This document shows, piece after piece, positions 54,501-62,890 of a DNA stretch of 64,000 nt. Location of the stretch: NCBI GenBank assembly GCA_902825875.1, contig CADECP010000023.1:1-64000 (forward strand). Direction: 5' to 3'. The notes beneath the pieces were generated by a model. It searched no databases. It was not told where the DNA came from and saw nothing but the letters and a program-made list of their open reading frames with translations. The DNA comes from an uncultured Acidobacteriota bacterium. GTDB taxonomy: Bacteria; Acidobacteriota; Blastocatellia; RBC074. Both the position numbers and the translations under genes were made by a program. The stretch's first letter is position 1. Each line of letters begins with the position of its first letter.

Positions 54501-57033
54501 CGGCCTCAGCAATCTGGTGAAAGTCACGCAAGGCGCGCAGAACCGGTACTTCATGTACGATTCGCTGTCGCGGCTGATTCGCGCCAAGAATGTCGAACAA
54601 GCCGCCAACGCCAACATCGCGCTCAGCGATACGGTCACCGGCAACAGCCAATGGTCAATGGCTTACAGCTACGACCCGAACGGCAACATGCTCACCAAAG
54701 TGGACGCTCGCAATGTGACGACGACGTATGGTTACGACAACCTGAATCGCAACACTTCGGTCAGCTATAACGACGGCATCACGCCCGGACTGAATCGTTA
54801 TTACGACGGAGCAACCAACGGCATCGGTCGGTTCCATTACAACGTCAGCTACAACGCGCATCCGGTGACGGGCGCGGCGGCTTATTCGTATACGCAGGTC
54901 AACAGCTATGACGCTCTTGGTAGAGTTACCAGTCAGACACAGAACTTCCTGAACACAGGCGGAACCTGGACGCCGTACACATCCTCGCGGACTTATAACC
55001 TGGCCAGCAACGTTTTGACGCAAACCTATCCATCGAGTCGCACGGCGACTTACGGCTACAACGCCGCCGCGCAATTGACCAGCTTCACCGGAACTCTGGG
55101 CGATGGAACCAGCCGGAATTACGCGACAGGAATCACCTACACACCGGCAGGCTTGATGAGCCGGGAAACCTTCGGGATGCAAGCCAGCACGCTCTATCAC
55201 AACCTGCATTACAACAATCGGCTGCAACTGGTTGACATTCGCGTTGGAGACAGTTCAACGGATGAATGGAACTGGACGAGAGGCGCGCTGATTTACTATT
55301 ACGGGACGACGGCACGCGACGGCTGGAACGCTTTCGCCAACAGCGCGGACAACAACGGCAATGTGCTGCGACAGATCAATTACGTGCCGCTGAGCGGTGG
55401 CGGCTATGAGATTCCGCAGCTTGACGATTACAACTACGACGCGCTGAACCGGAACACTTCGGTGACTGAAGCGCAGCAAAACAGCGCGGGCACGTGGACG
55501 TTCAATCTGTTCACTCAGAATTTCGGCTATGACCGCTGGGGCAATCGGACGGTCAGTTGTTCGCCTTGCCAGACCGGAGTCACTGGCGACACCTTTACCG
55601 TAGACACGACGACGAATCGGCTGACGGCCAAGAATGGCACGGGGATGACGTACGATTCAGCCGGGAATCAAACGTATGACGCGACGGGCAATCGCTGGTT
55701 CGACGGAGAGAATAAGATGTACAAAGCCGTGCAGAGCGGAACGACCAGTTATTACGTCTACGATGCTGATGGCAAGCGAGTGCGCCGGATTGTCGGCACA
55801 ACCGAAACCTGGATGGTGTACGGCATAGACGGCGAGATGGTCGCGGAATACGCCGCGAACGGCTCGGCCAGCAGTCCGCAGAAAGAATACGGCTATCGCA
55901 GCGGCCAGATGTTGATCGTAGCGCAAGCTTCGCCGCTGGAAATCCGCTGGACAGTGCAGGATCATCTTGGGACTCCGCGAATGAACATTATGGGCAACGG
56001 CGCAAGCGGTGGCTCGCTCAGCAGTGTCAAACGGCACGATTACCTGCCGTTCGGAGAAGAGTTGTTCGCGGGAGTGGGACTCAGGAGTAGCAGCAGTCAT
56101 GGCTACGAGCCACCTTCGGATGGCGTGCGGCAAAAGTTTACGGAAAAAGAGCGAGACCAAGAGACAGGGTTGGACTATTTTGACGCACGTTATTTAGCCT
56201 CAATACAAGGCCGTTTTACGAGTGTTGATCCTAGAGAAATAGCGATGGAGCCAAGTCGTGCCAAATTTCTTACCTACCTTAGCAACCCGCAAAACTGGAA
56301 TCGGTATGGTTATGTGTTGAATAACCCATTAGTTATAACTGACCCTGATGGTAGAGAGCCTAATAAAGCACAGGCAGGAACTATCCAACAAGTAGTTGCC
56401 GTAATTCAACAAATTGAGCGAGATAATCCAAATGCTTCTCGCACACAGATACTTGAGAGAACGGCTGAACATTTTCGCAATATGCGCGATTCAGAGCCAA
56501 ACAATATAAGGTATGTTTATACTCAAAATAGTGGCTGGATTGATTCCAAGCATTTTTTTGAGGCGGCTGTAACTTCGGCAACCTTTGGCGAAGCAGTGAC
56601 AAATGTCTTAGGCTTCGGCGTAGAGATAACGCAAACATTGAGTCGAAATGACAGTGCTTTTTCGTATGAAGACTTGGGATCTAATGCGGCAGGGGCGGAT
56701 TTTGGAGACGACGTTTTCAATCCAAATGGTGGAGGGCTTTTTTCTGAGCAAGTAGCAAACTACTTTAACAATAATCTTGGTGCCGTAGCTCCTCAATCTG
56801 CACCAAATTTCAATCAACTGCCCGCGGCAGCTAATAGTGCCGGCCAAGGGTCGAGAACTTCGCAAGCATCAAATAGTAGAACTGAATCTACACAAAGTAC
56901 ACGAACGCAAAGCACTCGGAGAAGTGCAAGTGCTGAAAGCCAGTCAGGTACACGAAGGGTACAGAGTGCAACAAGCCACAGTGCTGGCCAAGCTTGTCCT
57001 GATGCTCGCTGCAAGCCACGTTCTAGCAATTGA
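51550..57033 (+). CDS. Full-length Rhs/YD-repeat polymorphic toxin-type protein with signal peptide
   Basis: An 1827-residue protein. A Sec signal peptide (about 1-36, ending GRA-QS) is followed by a non-repeat N-terminus (about 40-240) and many YD repeats (for example YDPNGNMLTKVDARNVTTTYGYDNLNRNT). The Rhs core closes with VQDHLGTPRMN, RHDYLPFGEE, ETGLDYFDARY and NRYGYVLNNPLVITDPDGRE (to about 1600). The last 228 residues are a variable tip in AT-richer DNA with GWIDSKHFFEAA and FSYEDLGSNAAGADFG, then a Ser/Thr/Gln/Arg-rich tail. No PAAR or VgrG domain is present, so export is probably Sec-based. ATG 51550 follows AGAGGA. Confidence 0.92.
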   Translation: MNKLTSRARRNFAFALLNSFATIFLLLGLSADGRAQSGNTATDGFTPEGLKTGAPAGSFQLSGFDNINYFNGNLNFNLPLLGIGGRGSAAVGIPLRIEHKWRVIKTPHPGGPAFGYVNTPEPNSWQSTDPGYGPGILLGRSGGQMPQSCQVEQGQYEALMRLTFTAGDGTEYELRDVSSNNGNSVPTHYSYCSITFSPNRGKIFVSADGNAVTFISDVDIYDSDAYNISQIYPSGYMLMADGSRYRIDGGYVTWIRDRNGNKVSFTYSNGNVASITDSLNRQITIAYLYNGSQYYDVITYKGFGGATRTITVWHKLLSQTLRSGYSQQTLAQLFPELNGSSSTLYDEWIVSSVDLPDARTYQFRYNPYGEIARVELPTGGAIEYDYLAGIVGGAASGTYGGGGQFIDKQVYRRVSERRVYLDKNSSTVSYKTVISRPEDSSGGNLGYVDVENKDSAGTTLFTKERHYYFGSAKVPSYQLPTDYSPWKPGKEWKTESFASNGTTTLQRTENTWQQPAYGYTWPLTVAEPTDTARNNNPKVTQTLNTLVDTNQVSKQTFAYDAHFNQTDAYEFDFGSGAAPTYASRHTHTDFLTTNSVNGLNYAGPINGSGYTTSDYHIRALPSKKIVYSVNTANGVETRVSQADIEYDRYDASAYHAALVARANISGLDSSYASTSTVARGNVTKTTSYSDAVGLTGAVSVHQQYDVAGNVVVAIDAKGISTTFEFADRFGSPDGNAQANTAPSELAGLTSYAFATKATNAIGHIAYTQFDFYMGKAVDGEDPNQIKSSIYYNDTLDRPTKLIRAVGTSSATQMVYVYDDPNKTVYTYADKDTFGESGTGGGIRSAAKYDGLGRTWRKAAWEGSTWSITETQFDEIGRVKKTCNPFRTANLTDATPGSAEWTTSDYDGVGRVTKVTTPDTAHVDTYYWGNMVRVDDQATKKRISQTNALGQLTSVWEVTPSDAATVNVTFNGTVFAAYQSTYLYNGLSNLVKVTQGAQNRYFMYDSLSRLIRAKNVEQAANANIALSDTVTGNSQWSMAYSYDPNGNMLTKVDARNVTTTYGYDNLNRNTSVSYNDGITPGLNRYYDGATNGIGRFHYNVSYNAHPVTGAAAYSYTQVNSYDALGRVTSQTQNFLNTGGTWTPYTSSRTYNLASNVLTQTYPSSRTATYGYNAAAQLTSFTGTLGDGTSRNYATGITYTPAGLMSRETFGMQASTLYHNLHYNNRLQLVDIRVGDSSTDEWNWTRGALIYYYGTTARDGWNAFANSADNNGNVLRQINYVPLSGGGYEIPQLDDYNYDALNRNTSVTEAQQNSAGTWTFNLFTQNFGYDRWGNRTVSCSPCQTGVTGDTFTVDTTTNRLTAKNGTGMTYDSAGNQTYDATGNRWFDGENKMYKAVQSGTTSYYVYDADGKRVRRIVGTTETWMVYGIDGEMVAEYAANGSASSPQKEYGYRSGQMLIVAQASPLEIRWTVQDHLGTPRMNIMGNGASGGSLSSVKRHDYLPFGEELFAGVGLRSSSSHGYEPPSDGVRQKFTEKERDQETGLDYFDARYLASIQGRFTSVDPREIAMEPSRAKFLTYLSNPQNWNRYGYVLNNPLVITDPDGREPNKAQAGTIQQVVAVIQQIERDNPNASRTQILERTAEHFRNMRDSEPNNIRYVYTQNSGWIDSKHFFEAAVTSATFGEAVTNVLGFGVEITQTLSRNDSAFSYEDLGSNAAGADFGDDVFNPNGGGLFSEQVANYFNNNLGAVAPQSAPNFNQLPAAANSAGQGSRTSQASNSRTESTQSTRTQSTRRSASAESQSGTRRVQSATSHSAGQACPDARCKPRSSN

Positions 57034-57051
57034 GATAAGGAGGTATTAGCT

Positions 57052-57294
57052 GTGAGCAGACTTGTAAAAATACTGTTTTGGGGTTCGTTGCTGCTTTTTG
57101 CGCTATCGGTTGCCACATGTCAGCTTGGTGTAAGCCATGAGGTAAATCAAATCCCCACAGATGTTCGTGAGAAAATGCAAGACACTGACTGGGTTGGTGT
57201 TAAATGGATATGGCTTGGGAGTGGAATACTTTTATTATCTATTTTTTTGATGATAGCTGCCGCATTTACTTTTTGGCGACAAAAGAAATCATAG
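57052..57294 (+). CDS. Two-TM small protein, candidate immunity to the first Rhs tip
   Basis: An 80-residue protein with two hydrophobic helices (about 7-24 and 52-73) and a short polar loop (HEVNQIPTDVREKMQDTDW). It starts at GTG 57052 behind AAGGAGGT, 18 bases after the Rhs stop. Small genes placed directly after a toxin tip usually encode the cognate immunity protein, and AT-rich base use supports acquisition with the tip. A membrane immunity protein would suit a toxin acting at or across the membrane. There is no recognised family. Confidence 0.6.
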   Translation: MSRLVKILFWGSLLLFALSVATCQLGVSHEVNQIPTDVREKMQDTDWVGVKWIWLGSGILLLSIFLMIAAAFTFWRQKKS

Positions 57295-57324
57295 TTAGGT
57301 AACAGCTACTACTCAATTGAACAA

Positions 57325-60279
57325 TTGTATGTTCTCAGCGAAGCCAAACAGAGCGCGACCGTCTGGCTGAAAGACGAAGCGCATTTCGATGCGCTGGGGC
57401 GCGCGTGGAAGACTCGGCACTTTGAAGGCGGCACGCAATGGAGCGAGCAGCAAACCGCGTTCGATCAATTGGGCCGAGCCTGGAAAACTTCCAACCCGTA
57501 TTTTCCCGGAGCTTCGCTGGAATGGACGGAATCGAAGTTCGATGCTTTGGGGCGAGTCACCGAAGTCAAAACTCCTGACGGCGCAAAAGTCACGACCGTG
57601 TACAGCGGCACCAAAGCCACAGTCAGCGATCCGGCCAACAAAACTCGGCGCAGCGAAACCGATGCTTTGGGCAGACTGAAACAAGTCGTTGAAGACCCCA
57701 ACGGAGTGAATTACGCGACGAATTACACTTACAGCACGACCGACAATCTGATCAAAGTCGAGCAAGGAACTCAGTATCGCTACTTCCTTTACGATTCGCT
57801 TTCGCGGCTGCTGCGAGCGCGCAACCCCGAACAAAACACCAACAGCAATCTCAGCTTAACTCCGCTGTCGGATCAATCCACCGGCAACACGGCCTGGGCG
57901 TTGAAGTACGTCTACGATTCCAACGGCAACCTGACCAGCAAAGTTGATCCGCGCAACGTGGCGACCAGTTACGGCTACGACGCTTTCAACCGCAACGTCT
58001 GGACGGCTTACAACGACGGCATAACGCCTACGCTGGAACGACATTACGACGGTTTTCAGGGAGGCTCGTTCGTCGTGCCGAACGGCAAAGGGCGGTTTTT
58101 CTACCACGTAAACTTTACGAACAATCCGACAACCGGCGGAGCCGGATACTCGCGGCTGGTGGTCAATTCGTATGACGCCATCGGTCGAACGACGGCACAG
58201 ACGCAGGGCTTTTTGGCCAATGACGGAGTGACCTGGAAAGATTACCAGGTGTCGCGCACGTACGATCTGGCCAGTCACGCGCTGACGCAGACTTATCCTT
58301 CGGGCCGCAGCGTCAGTTACAGCTACGCCGCCAGCGGCAGGCTTTCCAGCGCCAGCGGCAATCTGGGCGGAACTTCGTACACTTACGCCGACACCATCGA
58401 ATACAACGCCGCCGGGCAGATGCTCAAAGAGCGCTTCGGCACGAGCGCGAACCTCTACCATCGCCACGCTTACAACAATCGCTTCCAGATGATCGAAACG
58501 CGATTGGGGACAAGCTCGACCGATTCGCAAAGCTGGGATCGCGGGGCGCTGATTTTCTATTACAGCAACAAAGCCCGCACGGCTTACCAACCCTTTTCCA
58601 GCCAGGATGACAACAACGGCAACGTAGCAATGGCGGAGCATTACGTGCCGGTGACGGTGTCGGGCGGAACGGTGACCAGTTACGCCGTGGCGCAACGCGA
58701 CCGATACGAATACGACACGCTGAACCGCATTCAATCCGTCCTGTCGGAACAGATGACGACCGGCTACAGTTGGTCGCAGGTTGCCTCGCAAACCTTCGCG
58801 TATGACCGCTGGGGCAACCGAACCTCGGTCACCGGCCAAACCGCTCAGAGTTGGAGCACGACCGAAGCCACAGCAACCAACCGGCTGAAACTCAGTTCAG
58901 GAAACGTCTGCACGGGCGCGAAAAACGGGCTGTGCTACGACGCGGCTGGCAACGTGATCTTTGACAATCAACTGGGCGCGAGTGGCGACCGGACTTACGA
59001 CGCTGAAAACCGGATGATTTCGGCGACGACGGCGAACAAGTACGTCTACGACGCGGACGGCAAACGAGTGCGGCGGCAGGTCGGCGCATCGCAATACTGG
59101 CAGGTTTACGGCATCGGCGGCGAATTGGTGGCGGAATACCAATGGAACGGCACGACAGCGACTTTGCTGAAAGAGTACGGCTCCGGCGGCGAAGCTTCGG
59201 TCGTGGCCGAAGGCGCGACAGTGCGCTGGCTGGTGTCGGATCACCTGGGGACTCCGCGCATCATCGCGGATCAGACCGGCAGTTTGAGCGGCATCACGCG
59301 GCACGATTACCTGCCGTTTGGCGAAGAGAACTTCACGGGATCGGTGCGGATAGGCAATGGCTATCAGGACGAAGGGATACGCCAACAGTTTACCGGCTAT
59401 GAGCGAGACGATGAGTCGGGCTTGGATTTCGCCGAAGCAAGGTATCACGCCGCCAAACAGGGACGCTTCACCAGCCCCGATCCGTTGTTGTCGAGCGCCA
59501 GCCTTATTGAGCCGCAGAGTTGGAACCGCTACAGCTATGTCGGGAATCGTCCGCTGATCGTGACCGATCCATCCGGCCTAAAGTGGTTTTACAACAAGAA
59601 GACCAATAAATACGGCTGGTGCGATTGCCAGGTATTGAATCAGCAGGCCATTGCTGAAGGGTGGACGGAAATCGTAGGGCTGAGCGGCGGAGCGTTAATT
59701 TACGAATCCGCCGATGGAAGGCTGATCATATTGGAAGCGAACAGCCCTCACTGGCGTAATCTGACTGCCGAATTCATGGCTCATGCTCGGCTTCGCAACA
59801 TCGCAGAAGCCAAAGAGAATGCTGAGAAGTGGGCGAATGCGATTCTGCTGGATTTCATAACAAAAAGTATTGATGGGGCTGCTGCCGTTTTGAGTGGAGG
59901 AGGCTCTGTCGCGCTCAGAGTCGTAGTAAAAGAGGTCGCACAAAATTTAGTCGAAGACTATATTGCGACGCAGCTTGAGGAAGGAACATTTTCCATTTTT
60001 GACTGGAGTGATTATCCTGATGGAGCGGTTAAGCCAAGCGGCCCATTTAGGGTACTAGAAGGTGCTGAATATGATGCTGCTCGAAGAGAAGCTAATGCCG
60101 CTAATGATGCTCTGCATAAGAAAGATCCTTCCCTTAAAGGATTAGACATTCACGAAATTCATCCGGTGAAATTTGGCGGAAGCCCTACTGATCCAGAGAA
60201 CAAGATTCCATTGTCACGTAAGGATCATTCTCAATTTACGACTTGGTGGAACAGACTTCAAAGAGGAATAAAACGTTAA
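57325..60279 (+). CDS. Headless Rhs fragment carrying an HNH-type toxin tip
   Basis: About 984 residues of Rhs without the signal peptide and N-terminal third; the homology begins mid-repeat (FDALGRAWKTRHFEGG). The frame is open from the base after the immunity stop (57295), with only a TTG at 57325 and no ribosome site, so it is probably not expressed as such. The core is complete (VSDHLGTPRII, RHDYLPFGEE, NRYSYVGNRPLIVTDPSG). The tip (about 750-984) ends in DIHEIHPVKFGGSPTDPENKI and a final HSQFTTWWNRLQRG, an HNH/ENDO VII-like nuclease signature with His-rich site. It is best read as a displaced, silent tip cassette. Confidence 0.75.
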   Translation: MYVLSEAKQSATVWLKDEAHFDALGRAWKTRHFEGGTQWSEQQTAFDQLGRAWKTSNPYFPGASLEWTESKFDALGRVTEVKTPDGAKVTTVYSGTKATVSDPANKTRRSETDALGRLKQVVEDPNGVNYATNYTYSTTDNLIKVEQGTQYRYFLYDSLSRLLRARNPEQNTNSNLSLTPLSDQSTGNTAWALKYVYDSNGNLTSKVDPRNVATSYGYDAFNRNVWTAYNDGITPTLERHYDGFQGGSFVVPNGKGRFFYHVNFTNNPTTGGAGYSRLVVNSYDAIGRTTAQTQGFLANDGVTWKDYQVSRTYDLASHALTQTYPSGRSVSYSYAASGRLSSASGNLGGTSYTYADTIEYNAAGQMLKERFGTSANLYHRHAYNNRFQMIETRLGTSSTDSQSWDRGALIFYYSNKARTAYQPFSSQDDNNGNVAMAEHYVPVTVSGGTVTSYAVAQRDRYEYDTLNRIQSVLSEQMTTGYSWSQVASQTFAYDRWGNRTSVTGQTAQSWSTTEATATNRLKLSSGNVCTGAKNGLCYDAAGNVIFDNQLGASGDRTYDAENRMISATTANKYVYDADGKRVRRQVGASQYWQVYGIGGELVAEYQWNGTTATLLKEYGSGGEASVVAEGATVRWLVSDHLGTPRIIADQTGSLSGITRHDYLPFGEENFTGSVRIGNGYQDEGIRQQFTGYERDDESGLDFAEARYHAAKQGRFTSPDPLLSSASLIEPQSWNRYSYVGNRPLIVTDPSGLKWFYNKKTNKYGWCDCQVLNQQAIAEGWTEIVGLSGGALIYESADGRLIILEANSPHWRNLTAEFMAHARLRNIAEAKENAEKWANAILLDFITKSIDGAAAVLSGGGSVALRVVVKEVAQNLVEDYIATQLEEGTFSIFDWSDYPDGAVKPSGPFRVLEGAEYDAARREANAANDALHKKDPSLKGLDIHEIHPVKFGGSPTDPENKIPLSRKDHSQFTTWWNRLQRGIKR
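58358..58654 (+). repeat. Direct repeat, copy 1 (inside the headless Rhs)
   Basis: 297 bases of Rhs core repeated at 60732-61028, offset 2374, about 98% identical. It can recombine to delete the HNH tip and SUKH gene. Confidence 0.9.
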
Positions 60280-60294
60280 ACCGTGGGAGCACAT

Positions 60295-60699
60295 ATGGAA
60301 GATATAATCAAGAAGCTAGTAAATTCATTGGATTTAAATCCAGGCGCTACCGAAGATTCTATAGATTCTTTGGTACGAAAACTTAACATCTTATTACCCA
60401 AGCAATATGTTGATTTTATGAGACTTTCTAACGGTGCCGAAGGAGGGATAGGAAATAGTCATTACTTAGTGATTTGGCCTGTAGAGGAGATTGTAGAATT
60501 GAACGAAGGTTATGCGGTAGGTGAGTTTGCGCCAGGCTTACTATTGTTTGGAGGTGACGGCGGGAATACGGGATACGCCTTTGATACGCGGTTCAATGAA
60601 ATGCCAATAGTTGGAATTCCGTTAGTTGGTATGGATATTAAGCTCGTTGAACCACTTGGTAGAACTTTCAAAGAGTTCTTAGAGTCGTTATCACGTTAA
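60295..60699 (+). CDS. SMI1/KNR4 (SUKH) family immunity protein
   Basis: A 134-residue SUKH-fold protein. ILLPKQYVDFMRLSNGAEGGIG (about 32-53) is the characteristic first block, and VIWPVEEIVELNEGY and LLLFGGDGGNTGYAFD are the next two. SUKH proteins are a major immunity group for nuclease toxins of Rhs/contact systems, which fits the HNH tip just upstream (15 bases). GGGAG precedes ATG 60295; a GTG at 60283 keeps the frame. The gene is AT-rich compared with the flanking Rhs core. Confidence 0.85.
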   Translation: MEDIIKKLVNSLDLNPGATEDSIDSLVRKLNILLPKQYVDFMRLSNGAEGGIGNSHYLVIWPVEEIVELNEGYAVGEFAPGLLLFGGDGGNTGYAFDTRFNEMPIVGIPLVGMDIKLVEPLGRTFKEFLESLSR

Positions 60700-60700
60700 G

Positions 60701-61165
60701 GCTAATATCGAATACAGTTATGACAGCTACCGCAATCTGGGCGGAACTTCGTACACTTACGCCGACACCATCGAATACAACGCCGCCGGGCAGATGCTCA
60801 AAGAGCGCTTCGGCACGAGCGCGAACCTCTACCATCGCCACGCTTACAACAATCGCTTCCAGATGATCGAAACGCGATTGGGGACAAGCTCGACCGATTC
60901 GCAAAGCTGGGATCGCGGGGCGCTGATTTTCTATTACAGCAACAAAGCCCGCACGTCTTACCAACCCTTTTCCAGTCAGGACGACAACAACGGCAACGTC
61001 TCGATGGCGGAGCATTACGTGCCGGTGATCTTCGGTATAACGCTCCGTTTATCTGACCGCAATCGTGACCGAATTGCTCGCAACTCCATTTCGCGTGACG
61101 CTGAGTTTATGAACTCCCGCCGTGATTCCTGCCGGGAAGACGATGTTCAATTGATTCAAGCCTGA
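60701..61165 (+). pseudogene. Third Rhs core fragment (remnant)
   Basis: An open stretch begins right after the SUKH stop and reads IEYSYDSYRNLGGTSYTYADTIEYNAAG, a YD-repeat segment. From 60732 to 61028 it duplicates 58358-58654 with only six differences seen by eye, all near the end. After 61028 the frame runs into sequence antisense to the next gene and has no Rhs character. There is no start signal, core end or tip, so it is a dead remnant of another displacement. Confidence 0.85.
60732..61028 (+). repeat. Direct repeat, copy 2 (inside the Rhs remnant)
   Basis: Copy of 58358-58654. The first 217 or more bases are identical by eye; six substitutions occur in the last eighty. Confidence 0.9.
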
Positions 61166-62815
61166 AAAACCGGGCGCTCGTCCGGCATAACTGACCGTCA
61201 CCGGTTGATCGTCAATTGTTGCCAGAACGGTTGCGGCGACATTGGCGTCAATGTCTGTGGCGTCTTCTCCCAAGCCGGTGCAGAACACTGCGATGATGTT
61301 GGGTTGACCGTTGCTTTGCGTGGCGTTGAATGGCGCACGTGAAAAGTTGAAAGCATCCAGAGCCGCCGCTTCGCCCGATCCGCTGGCGTTGGCGGTGAAG
61401 ATGGAAATGGCGCTCGGCGCGACGATGGTTGATCCGGTGATGGTTTGCGCGCCGTTCGTGAATTTCAGCAATGCCGGGCCAGCGGCGGTTCCCGCCGGAA
61501 TCTGAAAGTTGATTTGGTTCGGCGAAACGAAAAACAACGGCGACAACCGTTCGCCGCCTTTGAAATCCACTACGGCGACGGAAGCTCCGCCCAGCGAAGT
61601 CGGCAGCAGGGAAGTCGAAGCTCCAAGCGTGCCGCTCGCCAGATTGATGCCGAACCCGGCAACAATGGATTTGCTGGCAATGGCGGAAAAACCGAAGCTG
61701 GCGGCGGAAACGGTTCGCGGGCCTGCTTGGGCGGCGGTGGCATCCACAACAAACAGCCCGCCATCCAGATCACTCAGCAAAACTTTGTCCAACCCTAAAA
61801 ACGGATAAACTCCCCAGCAACCATCGAATCCCGAAGTTGAGTTGGGAAAGGTGTCGTAACTGCCGAGCAGTTTCGGCTGGCGCGGATCGCTGATGTCCAA
61901 CACTACCAGCCCGGCTTGATACCACGAAACGATCAACAGGTTGCCGACTATGTACGGGTTATGCGCCGAAAACGAATCCAGGCCAAGCGATTGCGCTGTG
62001 ATCGTGGCGAGTTGCACAGGACTGGCCGGGTTGGAGATGTCGAACAGGCGAACATCGCCGTTAGTAGTTTCGCGCGCGCTGGCCAACAACTTTCCGTCGT
62101 TGCTGGGCCAACTGGCGTGAGAGCTTGTGCCGGAATCAAGAGAGCCGAGCAGGGGAGGTGCTGCGGTCAACACGTTTCGCACGTCGTAAATGTCTGTCTT
62201 GCCGCTCCAACCGGAAGTGAACAACCTGCCATTGACGGCTACGATGGCGTGAATGAACCGCGTGTCAGTCGTTTGAATGTCACGCACAAAAACAGGGTTA
62301 CGCGGATCGCGCACGTCGAAGGCTTTGATAACCGTCGTCCGCGAATCGGCTTCGTACAAAACTCCATCGGCGACAAACAATTCATGAACATTCGGGAATC
62401 CGTTTTTGTCGGGCGCCACCTGACTGAGCAGCACAGGGCTGGCGGGATTTCGCACGTCCACGATGTGAACTCCGCCGCGATTTTCGCTGGAAAAATAGCC
62501 AATGCCATTGATGACCATCACATCCTGAAAGCGTCCGCCTTCCGCTGGATTGTAATGGCCAACCAGGCGTGGTGCTGTCGGGATGCTGATGTCAATAATC
62601 ATGACGCCATTGCCGCTGAACGAACCCAGATAGGCAAAGTTACCTTCGCCCCACACGTCTGCGTAACGGTTGTCGCCGTCAAAAGGATCAAGCTGGCCAA
62701 GCAATTTGATCGTGGATTGCGCGCAGACGTTTTGGGTGATCGAAGCGGAGAAAAAAATTGCCACCAGCACGACAAGCGTAATGGTGGCGAAGCGTTGATT
62801 GGTTGGTCGTGACAT
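61049..62815 (-). CDS. Secreted LVIVD-repeat propeller with a Solibacter-type C-terminal domain
   Basis: A 588-residue protein with a signal peptide (ending NVCA-QS). The first 350 residues contain LVIVD-type repeats (VMIIDISIPTAPRLVGHY, VHIVDVRNPASPVLLSQV, RLFDISNPASPVQLATI, LVVLDISDPRQPKLLGSY) that build a beta-propeller. The last 220 residues (SIVAGFGINLASG, LSPLFFVSPNQINFQIPAGTAAG, then LNQLNIVFPAGITAGVHKLSV) match my knowledge of the Soli_Cterm domain (TIGR03437) of Acidobacteria. It is probably a surface or extracellular protein. Its 3' end overlaps the Rhs remnant on the other strand. Confidence 0.85.
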   Translation of the reverse strand: MSRPTNQRFATITLVVLVAIFFSASITQNVCAQSTIKLLGQLDPFDGDNRYADVWGEGNFAYLGSFSGNGVMIIDISIPTAPRLVGHYNPAEGGRFQDVMVINGIGYFSSENRGGVHIVDVRNPASPVLLSQVAPDKNGFPNVHELFVADGVLYEADSRTTVIKAFDVRDPRNPVFVRDIQTTDTRFIHAIVAVNGRLFTSGWSGKTDIYDVRNVLTAAPPLLGSLDSGTSSHASWPSNDGKLLASARETTNGDVRLFDISNPASPVQLATITAQSLGLDSFSAHNPYIVGNLLIVSWYQAGLVVLDISDPRQPKLLGSYDTFPNSTSGFDGCWGVYPFLGLDKVLLSDLDGGLFVVDATAAQAGPRTVSAASFGFSAIASKSIVAGFGINLASGTLGASTSLLPTSLGGASVAVVDFKGGERLSPLFFVSPNQINFQIPAGTAAGPALLKFTNGAQTITGSTIVAPSAISIFTANASGSGEAAALDAFNFSRAPFNATQSNGQPNIIAVFCTGLGEDATDIDANVAATVLATIDDQPVTVSYAGRAPGFSGLNQLNIVFPAGITAGVHKLSVTRNGVASNSVTIAVR

Positions 62816-62890
62816 CAAAATTGACAGCCTCTGAAAATGGAATTGACTGGCGACGATTGAAACCCGTTTGTCGCCGACAATCGCTTTCTA

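Noticed and set aside
57295-57324. Stop-codon read-through from the immunity gene into the headless Rhs
   Set aside because: The frames agree, but there is no read-through context or logic; it is more likely a chance result of the recombination seam.
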